DNA of 64,000 nucleotides from Kordia sp050633145 (GCF_050633145.1 NZ_JBOEFY010000015.1:173830-237829); one strand, 5' to 3'. Positions 1-7,731 are shown, numbered from the stretch's first letter. The notes: generated by a model from the letters alone, not told the origin. Made by a program: numbers and translations.

Positions 1-823
1 GCCCAGATTGTGTGTCTTGGTTTGGTTTTAATACTTTGTCTAACTCTTTTATGGCATCTCTCATTCCTTTTCGTTCATAGTCGGAATAAATATTTAATAT
101 CTGAGCTACTGCAGCTGTAATAGCAAAACCTCTTGAAATACGTGCTTTTTTAAGATCTGAAGGATTTAAACTTGCATCAACCTTATTGTATATTTCCACA
201 GCTTGCACTAATAAGTCTAATCCAGTTTTTAATCCTGTGTAGATGTTAGCCCAATCATTAGACGTAGCTGAAGAAATCACATTGGCTCCACTATCATTTG
301 TTATATGTTTGTACAAAGCATTTATTTGAGCTAGCAAAGCATCTACATCATTGATGACTTGTAAAAACTTTTGAATTCCCTTTTTAGAAATATGATTGCC
401 TGCCTTGAAAACACTTGCGCCAGAAGCCAAATCTAACAAAAATGAAGATGCTCCTGCCCAGGCATCTTTGAATCGTAAATTTGTAGTCAATGCCCATTTT
501 AAGTTTTCATTCTTATAGGTTTGATCTAAATATAAAAACCATTGCTCTTTTGATATATTTTTACTCGCATCAAGCGCTAGATAATATTGTCGTACATCTT
601 CTCTTAAATTGAATAAAGCATTATAATACACATTTATTCTTTCGCAATCAGCTTCTGAGCAACCTTCATTTACAAAAGGCGCCGTTTTCAAATTGGTCAA
701 TAACGAGTTTAAATCAGCAACTGAAATATAGAATTTTTCATCTAAAGACGTTTTTGTTGGCTGTGCGATTACATAATTAATTGTAAGTATAAAAACTGCA
801 AAGAATAAAACTTGTTTCTTCAT
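1..823 (-). CDS. Secreted hypothetical protein, 3' end cut by window edge
   Basis: An open frame runs leftwards from an ATG at 823 and leaves the window without a stop (274 codons visible). It starts with a clear signal peptide, MKKQVLFFAVFILTINYVIAQ, and cleavage is likely after the AQ, so the product is exported. The rest is mostly helical and polar; it holds an early Cys pair (GCSEADC, about residues 54-60) and later a long alanine/leucine-rich helical stretch. I recognise no family and see no enzyme motif. It is divergent from the acetyltransferase gene to the right, with a 534-base gap between them. The frame is read continuously through the whole stretch, so it is very likely a real gene; its function is unknown. 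Confidence 0.8.
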   Translation of the reverse strand, partial: MKKQVLFFAVFILTINYVIAQPTKTSLDEKFYISVADLNSLLTNLKTAPFVNEGCSEADCERINVYYNALFNLREDVRQYYLALDASKNISKEQWFLYLDQTYKNENLKWALTTNLRFKDAWAGASSFLLDLASGASVFKAGNHISKKGIQKFLQVINDVDALLAQINALYKHITNDSGANVISSATSNDWANIYTGLKTGLDLLVQAVEIYNKVDASLNPSDLKKARISRGFAITAAVAQILNIYSDYERKGMRDAIKELDKVLKPNQDTQSG

Positions 824-1357
824 AATATTGAACACTAGTTATACTTGAAGATACATATTTAATTAACCAATCAACTGACAATCAACACAAAAACATCTAA
901 AAACGGTTTTATTGTAGAAAAAATAGTAAAAACAATAGAGGAAATAATATCGTTTTATAAATGAAAAAAGAGCAGCCTTTAAAAAGCTGCTCTTAATGTT
1001 TACTAACAAAAGACAGGAAAAGTTTCCATATCTCCTGAACTACAAGATTCATAAGTAAAACGCTATCTGAGAGGCTTTATTTTATTGAGAAAAGTTAAAG
1101 TTTTGCGAATTGTGTCTTTAATCTAATGCTAGAATATTTAGTTAACTAAAAACGATAATAGAATTTATTCTTACTTTTAATATAAAATAAAAACATGCGT
1201 GAATTCATGACAAGAATAGATTTCCTCCTGCACAGAAATGACAAACTGAAAATCTAGACTTCAATACGAAATACTAACTTCTCAATACTTATTATTTTGA
1301 TTCTAGCTAAGATTCCTATAGTTTTAGCGATATAATCATTCAAAAGAACAATTTAAA
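824..1357. other. Intergenic region, 534 bases
   Basis: This gap separates two divergent genes. It contains a strong hairpin (968-994) whose T-tract lies on the minus strand, and just to its right a minus-strand frame of 19 codons (1003-1062) ending in a Cys-containing tail, discussed under findings. The remainder is AT-rich, with no frame I would call a gene. Promoters for both flanking genes must lie here, but I cannot place them. Confidence 0.6.
968..994 (-). terminator. Rho-independent terminator, minus orientation
   Basis: Nine-base perfect stem AAGAGCAGC (968-976) pairs with GCTGCTCTT (986-994) around a nine-base loop. On the minus strand the stem is followed by a run of T, on the plus strand it is not, so it terminates leftward transcription. 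No annotated minus-strand gene ends here, which makes it an orphan terminator. Confidence 0.6.
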
Positions 1358-1894
1358 ATGAAAAATAATTTTCCGATTTTGGAATCTGAAAGAGTCATTT
1401 TGAGGCAATTTGTAGCTTCAGATTTAGAAAATGTTTTCAAAGGACTTTCGCATCCTGATATTATAAAATATTACGGAATTAGTTTCGATAGCCTGGAAGC
1501 AACCAAAGAACAAATGGAATGGTTTGCCGATTTAGAAAAAAATGGAACTGGAATTTGGTGGGCAGTTTGTTCTAAAACTGATGGTACATTTATAGGTGCT
1601 GGCGGTTTAAACAATTTAAGCAAAGAAAATAGAAAAGCAGAAATTGGATTTTGGCTATTGCCAGAAAGTTGGGGAAAAGGTTTTATGACAGAAACGATGC
1701 CATTGATATTCAATTATGCTTTTGATACGATCGGATTGCATAGAATTGAAGGTTTTGTTGAGACTAAAAATATAAACTGCAAAAAAGCACTTGCAAAACT
1801 AAAATTTAACTTAGAAGGAACTATGAAAGACTGTGAAGTGAAAAATGGCGCGTTTATTAGTGTAGACATTTATTCAAAATTTGCAGAGAAATAG
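1358..1894 (+). CDS. GNAT N-acetyltransferase, RimJ/RimL type
   Basis: A 178-residue protein with the layout of the RimJ/RimL branch of GNAT acetyltransferases (Acetyltransf_3). It begins ESERVILRQF and has the acetyl-CoA-binding motif A around residues 101-112 (LPESWGKGFMTE, with the Q/RxxGxG-type loop as SWGKG at 104-108), followed by the IGLHRIEG strand and the N(x)nCKKALAKLKF helix typical of the family. Such enzymes acetylate protein N-termini or small amines with acetyl-CoA in the cytoplasm; the substrate here cannot be told. It stands alone, apparently monocistronic, with no obvious partner. Confidence 0.85.
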   Translation: MKNNFPILESERVILRQFVASDLENVFKGLSHPDIIKYYGISFDSLEATKEQMEWFADLEKNGTGIWWAVCSKTDGTFIGAGGLNNLSKENRKAEIGFWLLPESWGKGFMTETMPLIFNYAFDTIGLHRIEGFVETKNINCKKALAKLKFNLEGTMKDCEVKNGAFISVDIYSKFAEK

Positions 1895-1958
1895 TTTCTT
1901 ACATTTGATTGAAGCTATCATTATTTATACTTGAAACTACATGTTATCTAAAACCATC

Positions 1959-2534
1959 ATGAAAACGATTCTTTTTTCACTCTCTTTTATCGTATGTGTG
2001 AGCTGTGCTGTTTCTCAAGAAAAGAAATCACTCTTAAAAGAAGAAGTATTATTAAAAGAATCAACTGAATATGTAAAAAAAATAGACAGTTTAATCAGTC
2101 TCTCTAACGACATGGAGTATAGTACAAAGTATGTAACGCAGCGTATATCAGAAGGTACTATAACACTCTCTGATAGTTTAAAAACAGCACTAGGGTCAGG
2201 TTCTTTTAATGAGGATACATATACAAATCAAGAAACTGATGAAATCGTAAAAATCAGATACAGTACCAATCTCAATTATAATAAGTATTCAATTAGTAAA
2301 GATGGTCTCGCTTATGAGCGTGAAGAAATTACTATCTATTACAAAAAGGAAAAAGCTTATGTCATCTTTTATAGCAATCGCAAACGCGATGAAAAAGATG
2401 CAACATCCAATATAAAACATCGTTTTCAAGTTACTAAAGAAGGAAACATCAAGGACTATTCTCCTGACGAGGATAAGAATAAAACAGCAAAATTTGTTTT
2501 AAGGTTCAGTAAAAGACTTATTGAAGACAAATAA
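1959..2534 (+). CDS. Exported hypothetical protein, probable lipoprotein
   Basis: The frame could begin at 1941 (MLSKTI...) but the ATG at 1959 gives a normal signal peptide (MKTILFSLSFIVCVSCAVSQ), so I prefer it; the protein is then 191 residues. The Cys after CVS could be a lipidation site, although cleavage after the later AVSQ is also possible. The mature part is charged, rich in Lys/Glu and Tyr, without a motif I know. The gene lies 20 bases before another small exported protein in the same direction, so the two may form an operon. Confidence 0.65.
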   Translation: MKTILFSLSFIVCVSCAVSQEKKSLLKEEVLLKESTEYVKKIDSLISLSNDMEYSTKYVTQRISEGTITLSDSLKTALGSGSFNEDTYTNQETDEIVKIRYSTNLNYNKYSISKDGLAYEREEITIYYKKEKAYVIFYSNRKRDEKDATSNIKHRFQVTKEGNIKDYSPDEDKNKTAKFVLRFSKRLIEDK

Positions 2535-2554
2535 TAATATCTAAAAAAAATACT

Positions 2555-3058
2555 ATGCTAAAAAGAATAATCATATGTACATTTTTAATTTTCAGCATTT
2601 TTATGAATGCTCAAAACGAAAAACCAGATAGAGCACCTTTTACATTAACTGTGGCGGTAGATACTGTAAATTACTACCAACAAGAAGTTCCTAAATCACC
2701 CTATTTTGTAAAAGAGAAAGTTCTTCAAATTTATCCTTCTGAAAAACTTTTTATTGAAGCAGAAGTAAAAGCAGATTCCATTTATTCCATGAAGGTAGTT
2801 AAAGAAAATTTGAACCCTGAAAAAACAATAACACTTGAATTTATTCAAAATGTTGAAGGAAAAAGTCATGCTGGAATGATGCTAACTGTAAAAAATCCTT
2901 TTGAAAAAAGATTAACTTATGAAGCTTTAATGTACATAAACGGTGGATCTAAATGGATTTCAACAAGCATTATTCCTATACGACCTAAGTTAATGAATTT
3001 TGAAATGTGGAATGATATTATATTGTCATTGGTACTTGTTGAATGGAAACTTGAATAA
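2555..3058 (+). CDS. Small secreted hypothetical protein
   Basis: A 167-residue protein with a signal peptide (MLKRIIICTFLIFSIFMNAQ) and a mature domain that looks beta-rich (FTLTVAVDTV, KTITLEFIQNVEG, AGMMLTVKNPFEKRLTYEALMYI), as in small periplasmic or surface proteins of Flavobacteria. No family recognised. It follows the previous exported protein by 20 bases and probably shares its transcript. A second frame overlaps its 3' end (3000-3305) but has no coding character and I reject it. Confidence 0.65.
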   Translation: MLKRIIICTFLIFSIFMNAQNEKPDRAPFTLTVAVDTVNYYQQEVPKSPYFVKEKVLQIYPSEKLFIEAEVKADSIYSMKVVKENLNPEKTITLEFIQNVEGKSHAGMMLTVKNPFEKRLTYEALMYINGGSKWISTSIIPIRPKLMNFEMWNDIILSLVLVEWKLE

Positions 3059-3082
3059 TACTGTCACATACTACCTAGCATT

Positions 3083-3110
3083 TCTCGATAGCTCAGCTGA
3101 GTTTATCGAA
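3083..3110. repeat. Intergenic inverted repeat
   Basis: TCGATA (3085-3090) and TATCGA (3104-3109) flank the perfect 10-base palindrome CTCAGCTGAG, giving a long stem-loop in the convergent gap between the small secreted gene and mqo. The neighbouring bases (TTC... GAAGTA) extend the symmetry. It is not followed by a clean T-run, so it may be a dispersed intergenic hairpin rather than a terminator; a copy search in the genome would decide. Confidence 0.5.
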
Positions 3111-3162
3111 GTACACCAAATCACAGATTTGTCACTCGAAATAACGTTAGAAATTCTAAAAT

Positions 3163-3218
3163 CTCAATACTCACTTCTCAATACTCAATACTCAATACTA
3201 ACTACCAACTACCTACTA
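3163..3218. repeat. Heptamer tandem tract beside mqo stop
   Basis: Eight consecutive seven-base units: CTCAATA, CTCACTT, three more CTCAATA, then CTAACTA, CCAACTA, CCTACTA. The tract ends exactly at the base before the mqo stop codon. The units drift gradually, as expected for slippage followed by mutation. Similar seven-base tracts occur at 31154 and 37355. Confidence 0.75.
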
Positions 3219-4712
3219 CTAAACCAATCCCAGTGCTTTGTTAGAAGCTGCAAGTTCTGTATCAAACAACTCTTTATTCAATTCTTGTTTCCAAAAAGGA
3301 ACTAACGCGGCTAATATTTTTTTTCCGTGATCGGAATGTACTTCTTCTGGAAACGCAATTTCTAAAACTTCCAACATGATTTGCACTGCTGTAGATGCGC
3401 CAGGCGACGCGCCTAACAATGCGGTAATACTTCCGTCTTTGCTATGAACGACTTCGGTTCCAAATTGCAATCTTCCACCTTCAAATTCATCTTTCTTAAT
3501 GATCTGTACACGTTGTCCAGCAACCATTAATTCCCAATCTTCATTTTTAGCATCTTTTACAAACTTTCGCAAATCATCCATACGATCGTCATGTGACATT
3601 AGTACTTGTTTTATTAAATATCCTGTTAAAGGCATATTGTGCCAAAACGCACCAAACATTGCTGGTATATTGTCAAACTTGATCGATTTAAACAAATCTA
3701 ATCGTGAACCTTCTTTTAGAAATTTCGGACTAAATCCTGCAAAAGGACCAAACAACAATTCGCGTTTTCCGTTAATATAACGTGTATCTAAATGCGGCGT
3801 TGACATTGGCGGATCGCCAACACCAGCTTTGCTATAAACTTTTCCTAAATGCTTTTGAATAATTTCTTCATTTTTACACACCAACCATTCGCCACTTACA
3901 GGAAATCCACCATAGCCATCTTTTTCATCAATCTCAACTTTTTGGAGCAATAACAAACTTCCGCCACCAGCGCCAATAAACACATGTTTTGCATCCAAAT
4001 GCTGAACTTCTTTCGTTTCTGTATGTTGAACTTTTACAGACCATTCTACTTCATCATCTGGATCAATATCCAATACATTTTGATTGCACTGTACTTTTGT
4101 ATCGTATTTATTTTCAAGGATTTCGAATAACTTTCGAGTCAAACTTCCATAGTTTACGCCAGTTCCACGCTCAATCTTTGTAGCTGCTAAAACCTCTTCT
4201 TCTCCTCTATCTTTTGCTATTAAAGGAAACCATTCGAGCATTTTTTGAACATCTTCGGTGAATTCCATCGATTCAAACATAAAATGATCTTTCAATGCTT
4301 CATATCGTTTCTTCAAATATGTTGCGTTTTCTTCTCCAGTTACCCAACTATAATGTGGCATTTTTTGAATGAATTCTGATGGGTTTTCAAGAAAATCATG
4401 ATTCACTAAATACGACCAAAATTGCTTTGAAATTTCAAACTGTTTACAAATTTTCAACGCTTTGGTAATGTCTATTGAACCATCTTCTTTTTCTGGTGTA
4501 TAATTCAATTCACATAAGGCAGAATGTCCTGTACCTGCATTATTCCAAGCGGCAGAACTCTCTAAAGCAACATCGTCCAAGCGCTCTAAAATCAATACTT
4601 TTAATTTTGGTTGTACCAGTTTTACCAATAATGCTAAAGAAGCACTCATAATTCCGCCACCAACACAAATAAGATCATAATCTGTATTGACATTTATCGT
4701 TTGAGAAGTCAT
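3219..4712 (-). CDS. mqo: Malate:quinone oxidoreductase
   Basis: A 497-residue FAD enzyme of the Mqo family. It oxidises L-malate to oxaloacetate and passes electrons to the quinone pool at the inner face of the cytoplasmic membrane, replacing or assisting NAD-dependent malate dehydrogenase in the TCA cycle. The N-terminal FAD-binding segment reads DLICVGGGIMSASLALLV, and the family signature around ESSAAWNNAGTGHSALCELN is intact, as are the later GAGGGSLLLLQK, FGPFAGFSPKFLK and LLGASPGASTAVQIM stretches. Length is normal for the family. It is monocistronic and convergent with the small secreted gene. Confidence 0.95.
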   Translation of the reverse strand: MTSQTINVNTDYDLICVGGGIMSASLALLVKLVQPKLKVLILERLDDVALESSAAWNNAGTGHSALCELNYTPEKEDGSIDITKALKICKQFEISKQFWSYLVNHDFLENPSEFIQKMPHYSWVTGEENATYLKKRYEALKDHFMFESMEFTEDVQKMLEWFPLIAKDRGEEEVLAATKIERGTGVNYGSLTRKLFEILENKYDTKVQCNQNVLDIDPDDEVEWSVKVQHTETKEVQHLDAKHVFIGAGGGSLLLLQKVEIDEKDGYGGFPVSGEWLVCKNEEIIQKHLGKVYSKAGVGDPPMSTPHLDTRYINGKRELLFGPFAGFSPKFLKEGSRLDLFKSIKFDNIPAMFGAFWHNMPLTGYLIKQVLMSHDDRMDDLRKFVKDAKNEDWELMVAGQRVQIIKKDEFEGGRLQFGTEVVHSKDGSITALLGASPGASTAVQIMLEVLEIAFPEEVHSDHGKKILAALVPFWKQELNKELFDTELAASNKALGLV

Positions 4713-4918
4713 TCGTTAATTTTTTTCTAAAGTAAAGAATCAAACTATAAAAATCAAATACCTCGGAACAAATCCACGAGGCAAGCTTTTGGAGTATTAC
4801 ATTTCGATTATCGAATAAAAAAAAGCAATAAAAAAGATAGAAGCATATATAAAATACACTCCTATCTCCCTTCAACTAACTCAAAATTTATAATTATATA
4901 GTAGGATATAATTCAACA

Positions 4919-5185
4919 CTAATTATTAATCGTACCTGCACAAGTGTCTGGTGTACAACTTATGCCTGGATCTGTGAAACAAGCATCAACTTTCACTGTT
5001 TGACAATTTTGATACGGACACGTTTCTGTATACGGACAAGTATCTGTAAATGCACAAGGTCGACCAATTGTATGTGGTAGCGTATCTGCTGCATTTGCAG
5101 TTCCGCCTTTTACTGCTCTGGCATAAAAAGAAGCAACATTACTTTTTCCTAAGCGTAATTTTACATGTAAGTTCTTTTTCTTCAT
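4919..5185 (-). CDS. Cys-rich GG-leader precursor peptide (lanthipeptide-like) C
   Basis: An 88-residue peptide when started at the ATG at 5185; an upstream in-frame ATG at 5230 would add 15 residues unlike the paralogues. The leader MKKKNLHVKLRLGKSNVASF ends in VKGG, where a C39-type peptidase would cut. The core has seven Cys in the pattern PC-DTC-ETC-QNC, then DACFTDPGISCTPDTC. Leader and core resemble the two genes upstream, so it is one of a tandem family. Class I lanthipeptide precursors of Bacteroidota have this leader type; that these are modified, and how, is inference. It is the last of three genes on the strand. Confidence 0.8.
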   Translation of the reverse strand: MKKKNLHVKLRLGKSNVASFYARAVKGGTANAADTLPHTIGRPCAFTDTCPYTETCPYQNCQTVKVDACFTDPGISCTPDTCAGTINN

Positions 5186-5196
5186 AGTTGCTGTTT

Positions 5197-5460
5197 TTAA
5201 AGTTGACAAGTATTCATCGAATTTCCACAACCATCAGGTGTACAACTTATAATTGGATCTGTGTAACAAGCATCTTCACGTATTGTGATACAATGCATAG
5301 GACATGTTTCTTTATCTGAGCATATATCGGAAGGTTGACATACATCCGGTTCTATTGTGATCGGTGGACTATATATTCCTCCTTTTATCGTTTTAGTGTC
5401 AAAAGAAGCGACTTTACTCTTTCTTAAACACAGTTTCATATTCAAATTCTTTTTCTTCAT
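5197..5460 (-). CDS. Cys-rich GG-leader precursor peptide (lanthipeptide-like) B
   Basis: An 87-residue peptide. Leader MKKKNLNMKLCLRKSKVASF...TIKGG, then a core with eight Cys (DVC, DIC, ETC, MHC, DAC, ISC, DGC, NTC). The segment DACYTDPIISCTPDGC nearly repeats the one in the downstream paralogue (DACFTDPGISCTPDTC), and the DNA coding for it is almost identical over about 40 bases (4944-4990 against 5232-5276), which shows recent tandem duplication. Only 11 bases separate it from the downstream gene. Core Thr/Ser and Cys could form thioether rings or the Cys could form disulfides; the sequence does not say which. Confidence 0.8.
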   Translation of the reverse strand: MKKKNLNMKLCLRKSKVASFDTKTIKGGIYSPPITIEPDVCQPSDICSDKETCPMHCITIREDACYTDPIISCTPDGCGNSMNTCQL

Positions 5461-5529
5461 GTTCTATATTTAAAAATTAATAATTCAAATTGAATCTCAG
5501 CAATACACATCATTTTCAAGAAAAATTAC

Positions 5530-5724
5530 CTAAACTCGTATAGGTTTACAATTATCAAATTTAGGATCTGTACATGAACATGTTTCAATTGGGCACAAAC
5601 TGTTATGGGTTAATGGGTCGTCTGTATTAGCATTAACTGCTCCTCCTATGAGTTTTTTAGCATCTAAAGCAGCGACTATTTTTTTTCTCAATGCCAACTT
5701 TATAGTTAAATTTCTTTTTTTCAT
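5530..5724 (-). CDS. Short Cys-containing GG-leader precursor peptide A
   Basis: A 64-residue peptide, first of the tandem trio. The leader MKKRNLTIKLALRKKIVAAL...KLIGG matches the other two in the positions of Lys, Leu and the final GG, but the core is shorter and has four Cys (SLCPIETCSC, then DNC). It is the most divergent member. The gene is divergent from the TetR gene, with 142 bases between them; that gap includes the TetR palindrome, so the regulator could in principle also touch this promoter. No LanB, LanC, LanM, radical SAM or peptidase-ABC exporter gene is visible in the window. Confidence 0.75.
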   Translation of the reverse strand: MKKRNLTIKLALRKKIVAALDAKKLIGGAVNANTDDPLTHNSLCPIETCSCTDPKFDNCKPIRV

Positions 5725-5828
5725 GATTCATTATTTAAGTTAAATGCACATAAATTTACTAACAATCAAACACTTACCAATACACAGAAACTATACTTCC
5801 ACTACGTTTTTACTATAAAAACACTTTT

Positions 5829-5844
5829 TATACCGATCGGTATA
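5829..5844. promoter_or_regulatory. TetR operator, perfect 16-bp palindrome
   Basis: TATACCGATCGGTATA is its own reverse complement. It lies 22 bases before the TetR start codon. A near-copy with a single changed base sits before the thioesterase gene at 6485. Palindromes of this size and place are typical operators for TetR dimers, so I infer autoregulation. Confidence 0.75.
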
Positions 5845-5866
5845 TTTTTTTGATTATATTTGACCT

Positions 5867-6463
5867 ATGATTGGAAAAGCTGAAAAAACTGCTGCTTTTA
5901 TAGTAGAAACTGTCGCGCCCATTTTTAACAAGAATGGCTATGCGGCTACAAGCATTTCAGATATTACCAAGGCAACAGGTTTGACAAAAGGTGCCATTTA
6001 CGGAAATTTTAAAAACAAAGAAGAACTTGCCATTGCTTCGTTTAAATTTATGGTGAAAAGTTTGATGAAAGAGATTGTAAAACACATGGATAAAAGCAAT
6101 TCTCCTATTGAAAAGCTTTTTTTAATCTCCGATTTTTATCGCAATTATTATTTGTACACCAACAAAATGGGCGGTTGTCCAATCTTAAATGTCGGCGTGG
6201 ACGCGAACAATCAAAATACATTATTATTACAAAAAGTACGCACCATTATTCAACGGATTCAAGATCAACTAGCAACCATTATTGAAGACGGAATTGAACA
6301 AGGAGAAATAAGTACTGAAGTCAATGCCATGTATGTTGCAAAACGGATTGACACCATGATTCAAGGCGCCATTTTTATGGCATACACCATGGATGATGAT
6401 TTTTATATAAAAGATACGATGAATCAAATTGACAAAATGATTGATACGGAATTAAGAGCATAA
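5867..6463 (+). CDS. TetR/AcrR family transcriptional regulator
   Basis: A 198-residue repressor. The N-terminal helix-turn-helix covers about residues 8-55 with the recognition region ATSISDITKATGLTKGAIYG followed by NFKNKEEL, the standard TetR signature. The C-terminal ligand domain contains GGCPILNVGVDANNQN, seen in AcrR/NemR-like members, and a Cys that could sense electrophiles. It is flanked by two almost identical palindromes, one before itself and one before the thioesterase gene 55 bases downstream. The simplest reading is a repressor of itself and of that thioesterase, released by an acyl or toxic ligand; the ligand is unknown. Confidence 0.9.
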   Translation: MIGKAEKTAAFIVETVAPIFNKNGYAATSISDITKATGLTKGAIYGNFKNKEELAIASFKFMVKSLMKEIVKHMDKSNSPIEKLFLISDFYRNYYLYTNKMGGCPILNVGVDANNQNTLLLQKVRTIIQRIQDQLATIIEDGIEQGEISTEVNAMYVAKRIDTMIQGAIFMAYTMDDDFYIKDTMNQIDKMIDTELRA

Positions 6464-6484
6464 AACTATTTTTTTAACCAGAAA

Positions 6485-6500
6485 TATACCGATTGGTATA
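6485..6500. promoter_or_regulatory. Second TetR operator before the thioesterase
   Basis: TATACCGATTGGTATA differs from the palindrome at 5829 in one base only (T for C in the centre right half). It lies between the TetR stop and the thioesterase start (ATG at 6518), the expected place for repressor control of the downstream gene. Confidence 0.7.
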
Positions 6501-6517
6501 TTTTAAAATAACTCAAT

Positions 6518-7006
6518 ATGAAACAATTACCAAAAATTTTAACCAGTAAAACCAAAATTAGATTCCAAGATTGCGATCCATTAAATCACCTCAACAATAG
6601 TAAATACCTAGATTATTTGATTAATGCAAGAGAAGATCAACTCATTGAACATTACAACTTGGATATCTTTGAAAATGCTAAAAAAACTGGAACTACTTGG
6701 GTTGTTGGTTCGCATCAAATTGCCTACGTCCGTCCTGCAAATGTGATGGAAATCGTTGCCATTGATTCACAATTACTTCACTATGGTAAAAAGCAATTAT
6801 TGGTAGAAATTCGTATGTACAATGAATCTAAAACAGAACTAAAAGCAGTGCTTTGGAGTTCGTTTGTGCATTTTAATGTCTTAAATGGAAAAGCACACGA
6901 ACACAATGAGAATTTTATAAATTTATTTGAAAGCGTTGTATTGCCAGTTACAGAAGCTAATTTTAACGAACGTGTTAAAAATTTACGAATGGCAATGGTT
7001 TCTTGA
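6518..7006 (+). CDS. Acyl-CoA thioesterase, hotdog fold (4HBT type)
   Basis: A 162-residue single-hotdog protein. The N-terminal signature RFQDCDPLNHLNNSKYLDY (residues 15-33) has the Asp-x-Asp and His-x-Asn-Asn pattern of 4-hydroxybenzoyl-CoA/acyl-CoA thioesterases, and TWVVGSHQIAYVRPA and WSSFVHFNV are the next conserved strands. Such enzymes hydrolyse acyl-CoA thioesters in the cytosol, often as tetramers. The operator directly upstream, matching the one in front of the TetR gene, links its expression to that regulator. Substrate unknown; detoxification of acyl-CoA or membrane lipid turnover are both possible. Confidence 0.88.
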   Translation: MKQLPKILTSKTKIRFQDCDPLNHLNNSKYLDYLINAREDQLIEHYNLDIFENAKKTGTTWVVGSHQIAYVRPANVMEIVAIDSQLLHYGKKQLLVEIRMYNESKTELKAVLWSSFVHFNVLNGKAHEHNENFINLFESVVLPVTEANFNERVKNLRMAMVS

Positions 7007-7017
7007 TATTTATCAGT

Positions 7018-7046
7018 TTTGGCAGCTAGCTTTTTAAGTATCTTTA
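7018..7046 (+). promoter_or_regulatory. Probable Bacteroidota-type promoter before deoC
   Basis: TTTG (7018-7021) and TATCTTTA (7039-7046) are 17 bases apart and match the -33 TTTG / -7 TAnnTTTG promoter of Bacteroidota except for the last base. It lies 20 bases before the deoC start codon and about 12 bases beyond the thioesterase stop, suggesting deoC starts its own transcript. Confidence 0.4.
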
Positions 7047-7065
7047 CAGCAAAACTGAAAGTTTC

Positions 7066-7731
7066 ATGAATATTAATCGGTATATCGATCATACACTCCT
7101 AAAACCCACGGCGACTACTACAGACATACAACAACTCTGTGCGGAAGCTGTGGAATATAACTTTTTCTCCGTTTGCGTGAATAGCTGCCATGTACAATTG
7201 GCTACGGAATTTCTATCAAAAAGTACTACTGTAAATGTATGCAGTGTTATAGGTTTTCCGCTTGGCGCGATGAGTTCGGAAGCAAAAATTGCAGAACTAC
7301 AACAAGCAAAACTCGATGGTGCAGATGAGTTTGATATGGTCATCAATATTGGCTGGCTCAAATCTGGAAAAGAAAATGCAGTTGAAGCAGAAATCAAGCA
7401 ATTAAAAGATGCAGCGGGCAATGCTGTTTTAAAAGTCATCATTGAAACCTGTTACTTATCGGATGAAGAAATTACTAAAGCTTCCAAACTGGCTATTAAC
7501 GCTGGAGCCGATTTTGTAAAAACATCTACAGGTTTTGGAACTGGCGGCGCTACTTTAGAAGCGATTGATCTTATGAGAAAAGCCGTAAACGGAAAAGCTA
7601 AATTAAAAGCTTCTGGCGGTATTCGCGATTATAAAACTGCAAAAGAATATATAGACGCTGGTGTTTCACGTATTGGGACTTCCAACGGAATTGCGATTGT
7701 TACTGGAACTTCATCACAAAACAACTATTAA
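7066..7731 (+). CDS. deoC: Deoxyribose-phosphate aldolase
   Basis: A 221-residue class I aldolase that splits 2-deoxyribose 5-phosphate into glyceraldehyde 3-phosphate and acetaldehyde. The Schiff-base Lys is K152 in the segment DFVKTSTGF, with the supporting Asp (D90, DEFDMVINIG) and the C-terminal KASGGIRDY loop present. The opening NRYIDHTLLKP is the family signature. It is followed after two bases by the purine nucleoside phosphorylase gene, the usual pairing for scavenging deoxynucleosides: phosphorolysis gives deoxyribose 1-phosphate, which after isomerisation is the aldolase substrate. Confidence 0.96.
   Translation: MNINRYIDHTLLKPTATTTDIQQLCAEAVEYNFFSVCVNSCHVQLATEFLSKSTTVNVCSVIGFPLGAMSSEAKIAELQQAKLDGADEFDMVINIGWLKSGKENAVEAEIKQLKDAAGNAVLKVIIETCYLSDEEITKASKLAINAGADFVKTSTGFGTGGATLEAIDLMRKAVNGKAKLKASGGIRDYKTAKEYIDAGVSRIGTSNGIAIVTGTSSQNNY

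Noticed and set aside
3000..3305. 101-residue open frame overlapping a secreted protein gene and the heptamer tract
   Set aside because: It crosses a known coding region, a non-coding hairpin and a tandem repeat; its sequence is low-complexity from the repeat.
4675..4875. 66-residue frame upstream of mqo
   Set aside because: Overlaps the mqo start in another frame, aromatic-rich and unlike real proteins.
5186..5230. Longer N-terminus for peptide C
   Set aside because: The added 15 residues do not match paralogues and lie in the 3' end of the neighbouring gene.
5855..5862. TATATTTG as a -7 promoter box for the TetR gene
   Set aside because: It matches the box but has no -33 TTTG at the right distance and is only five bases before the ATG.
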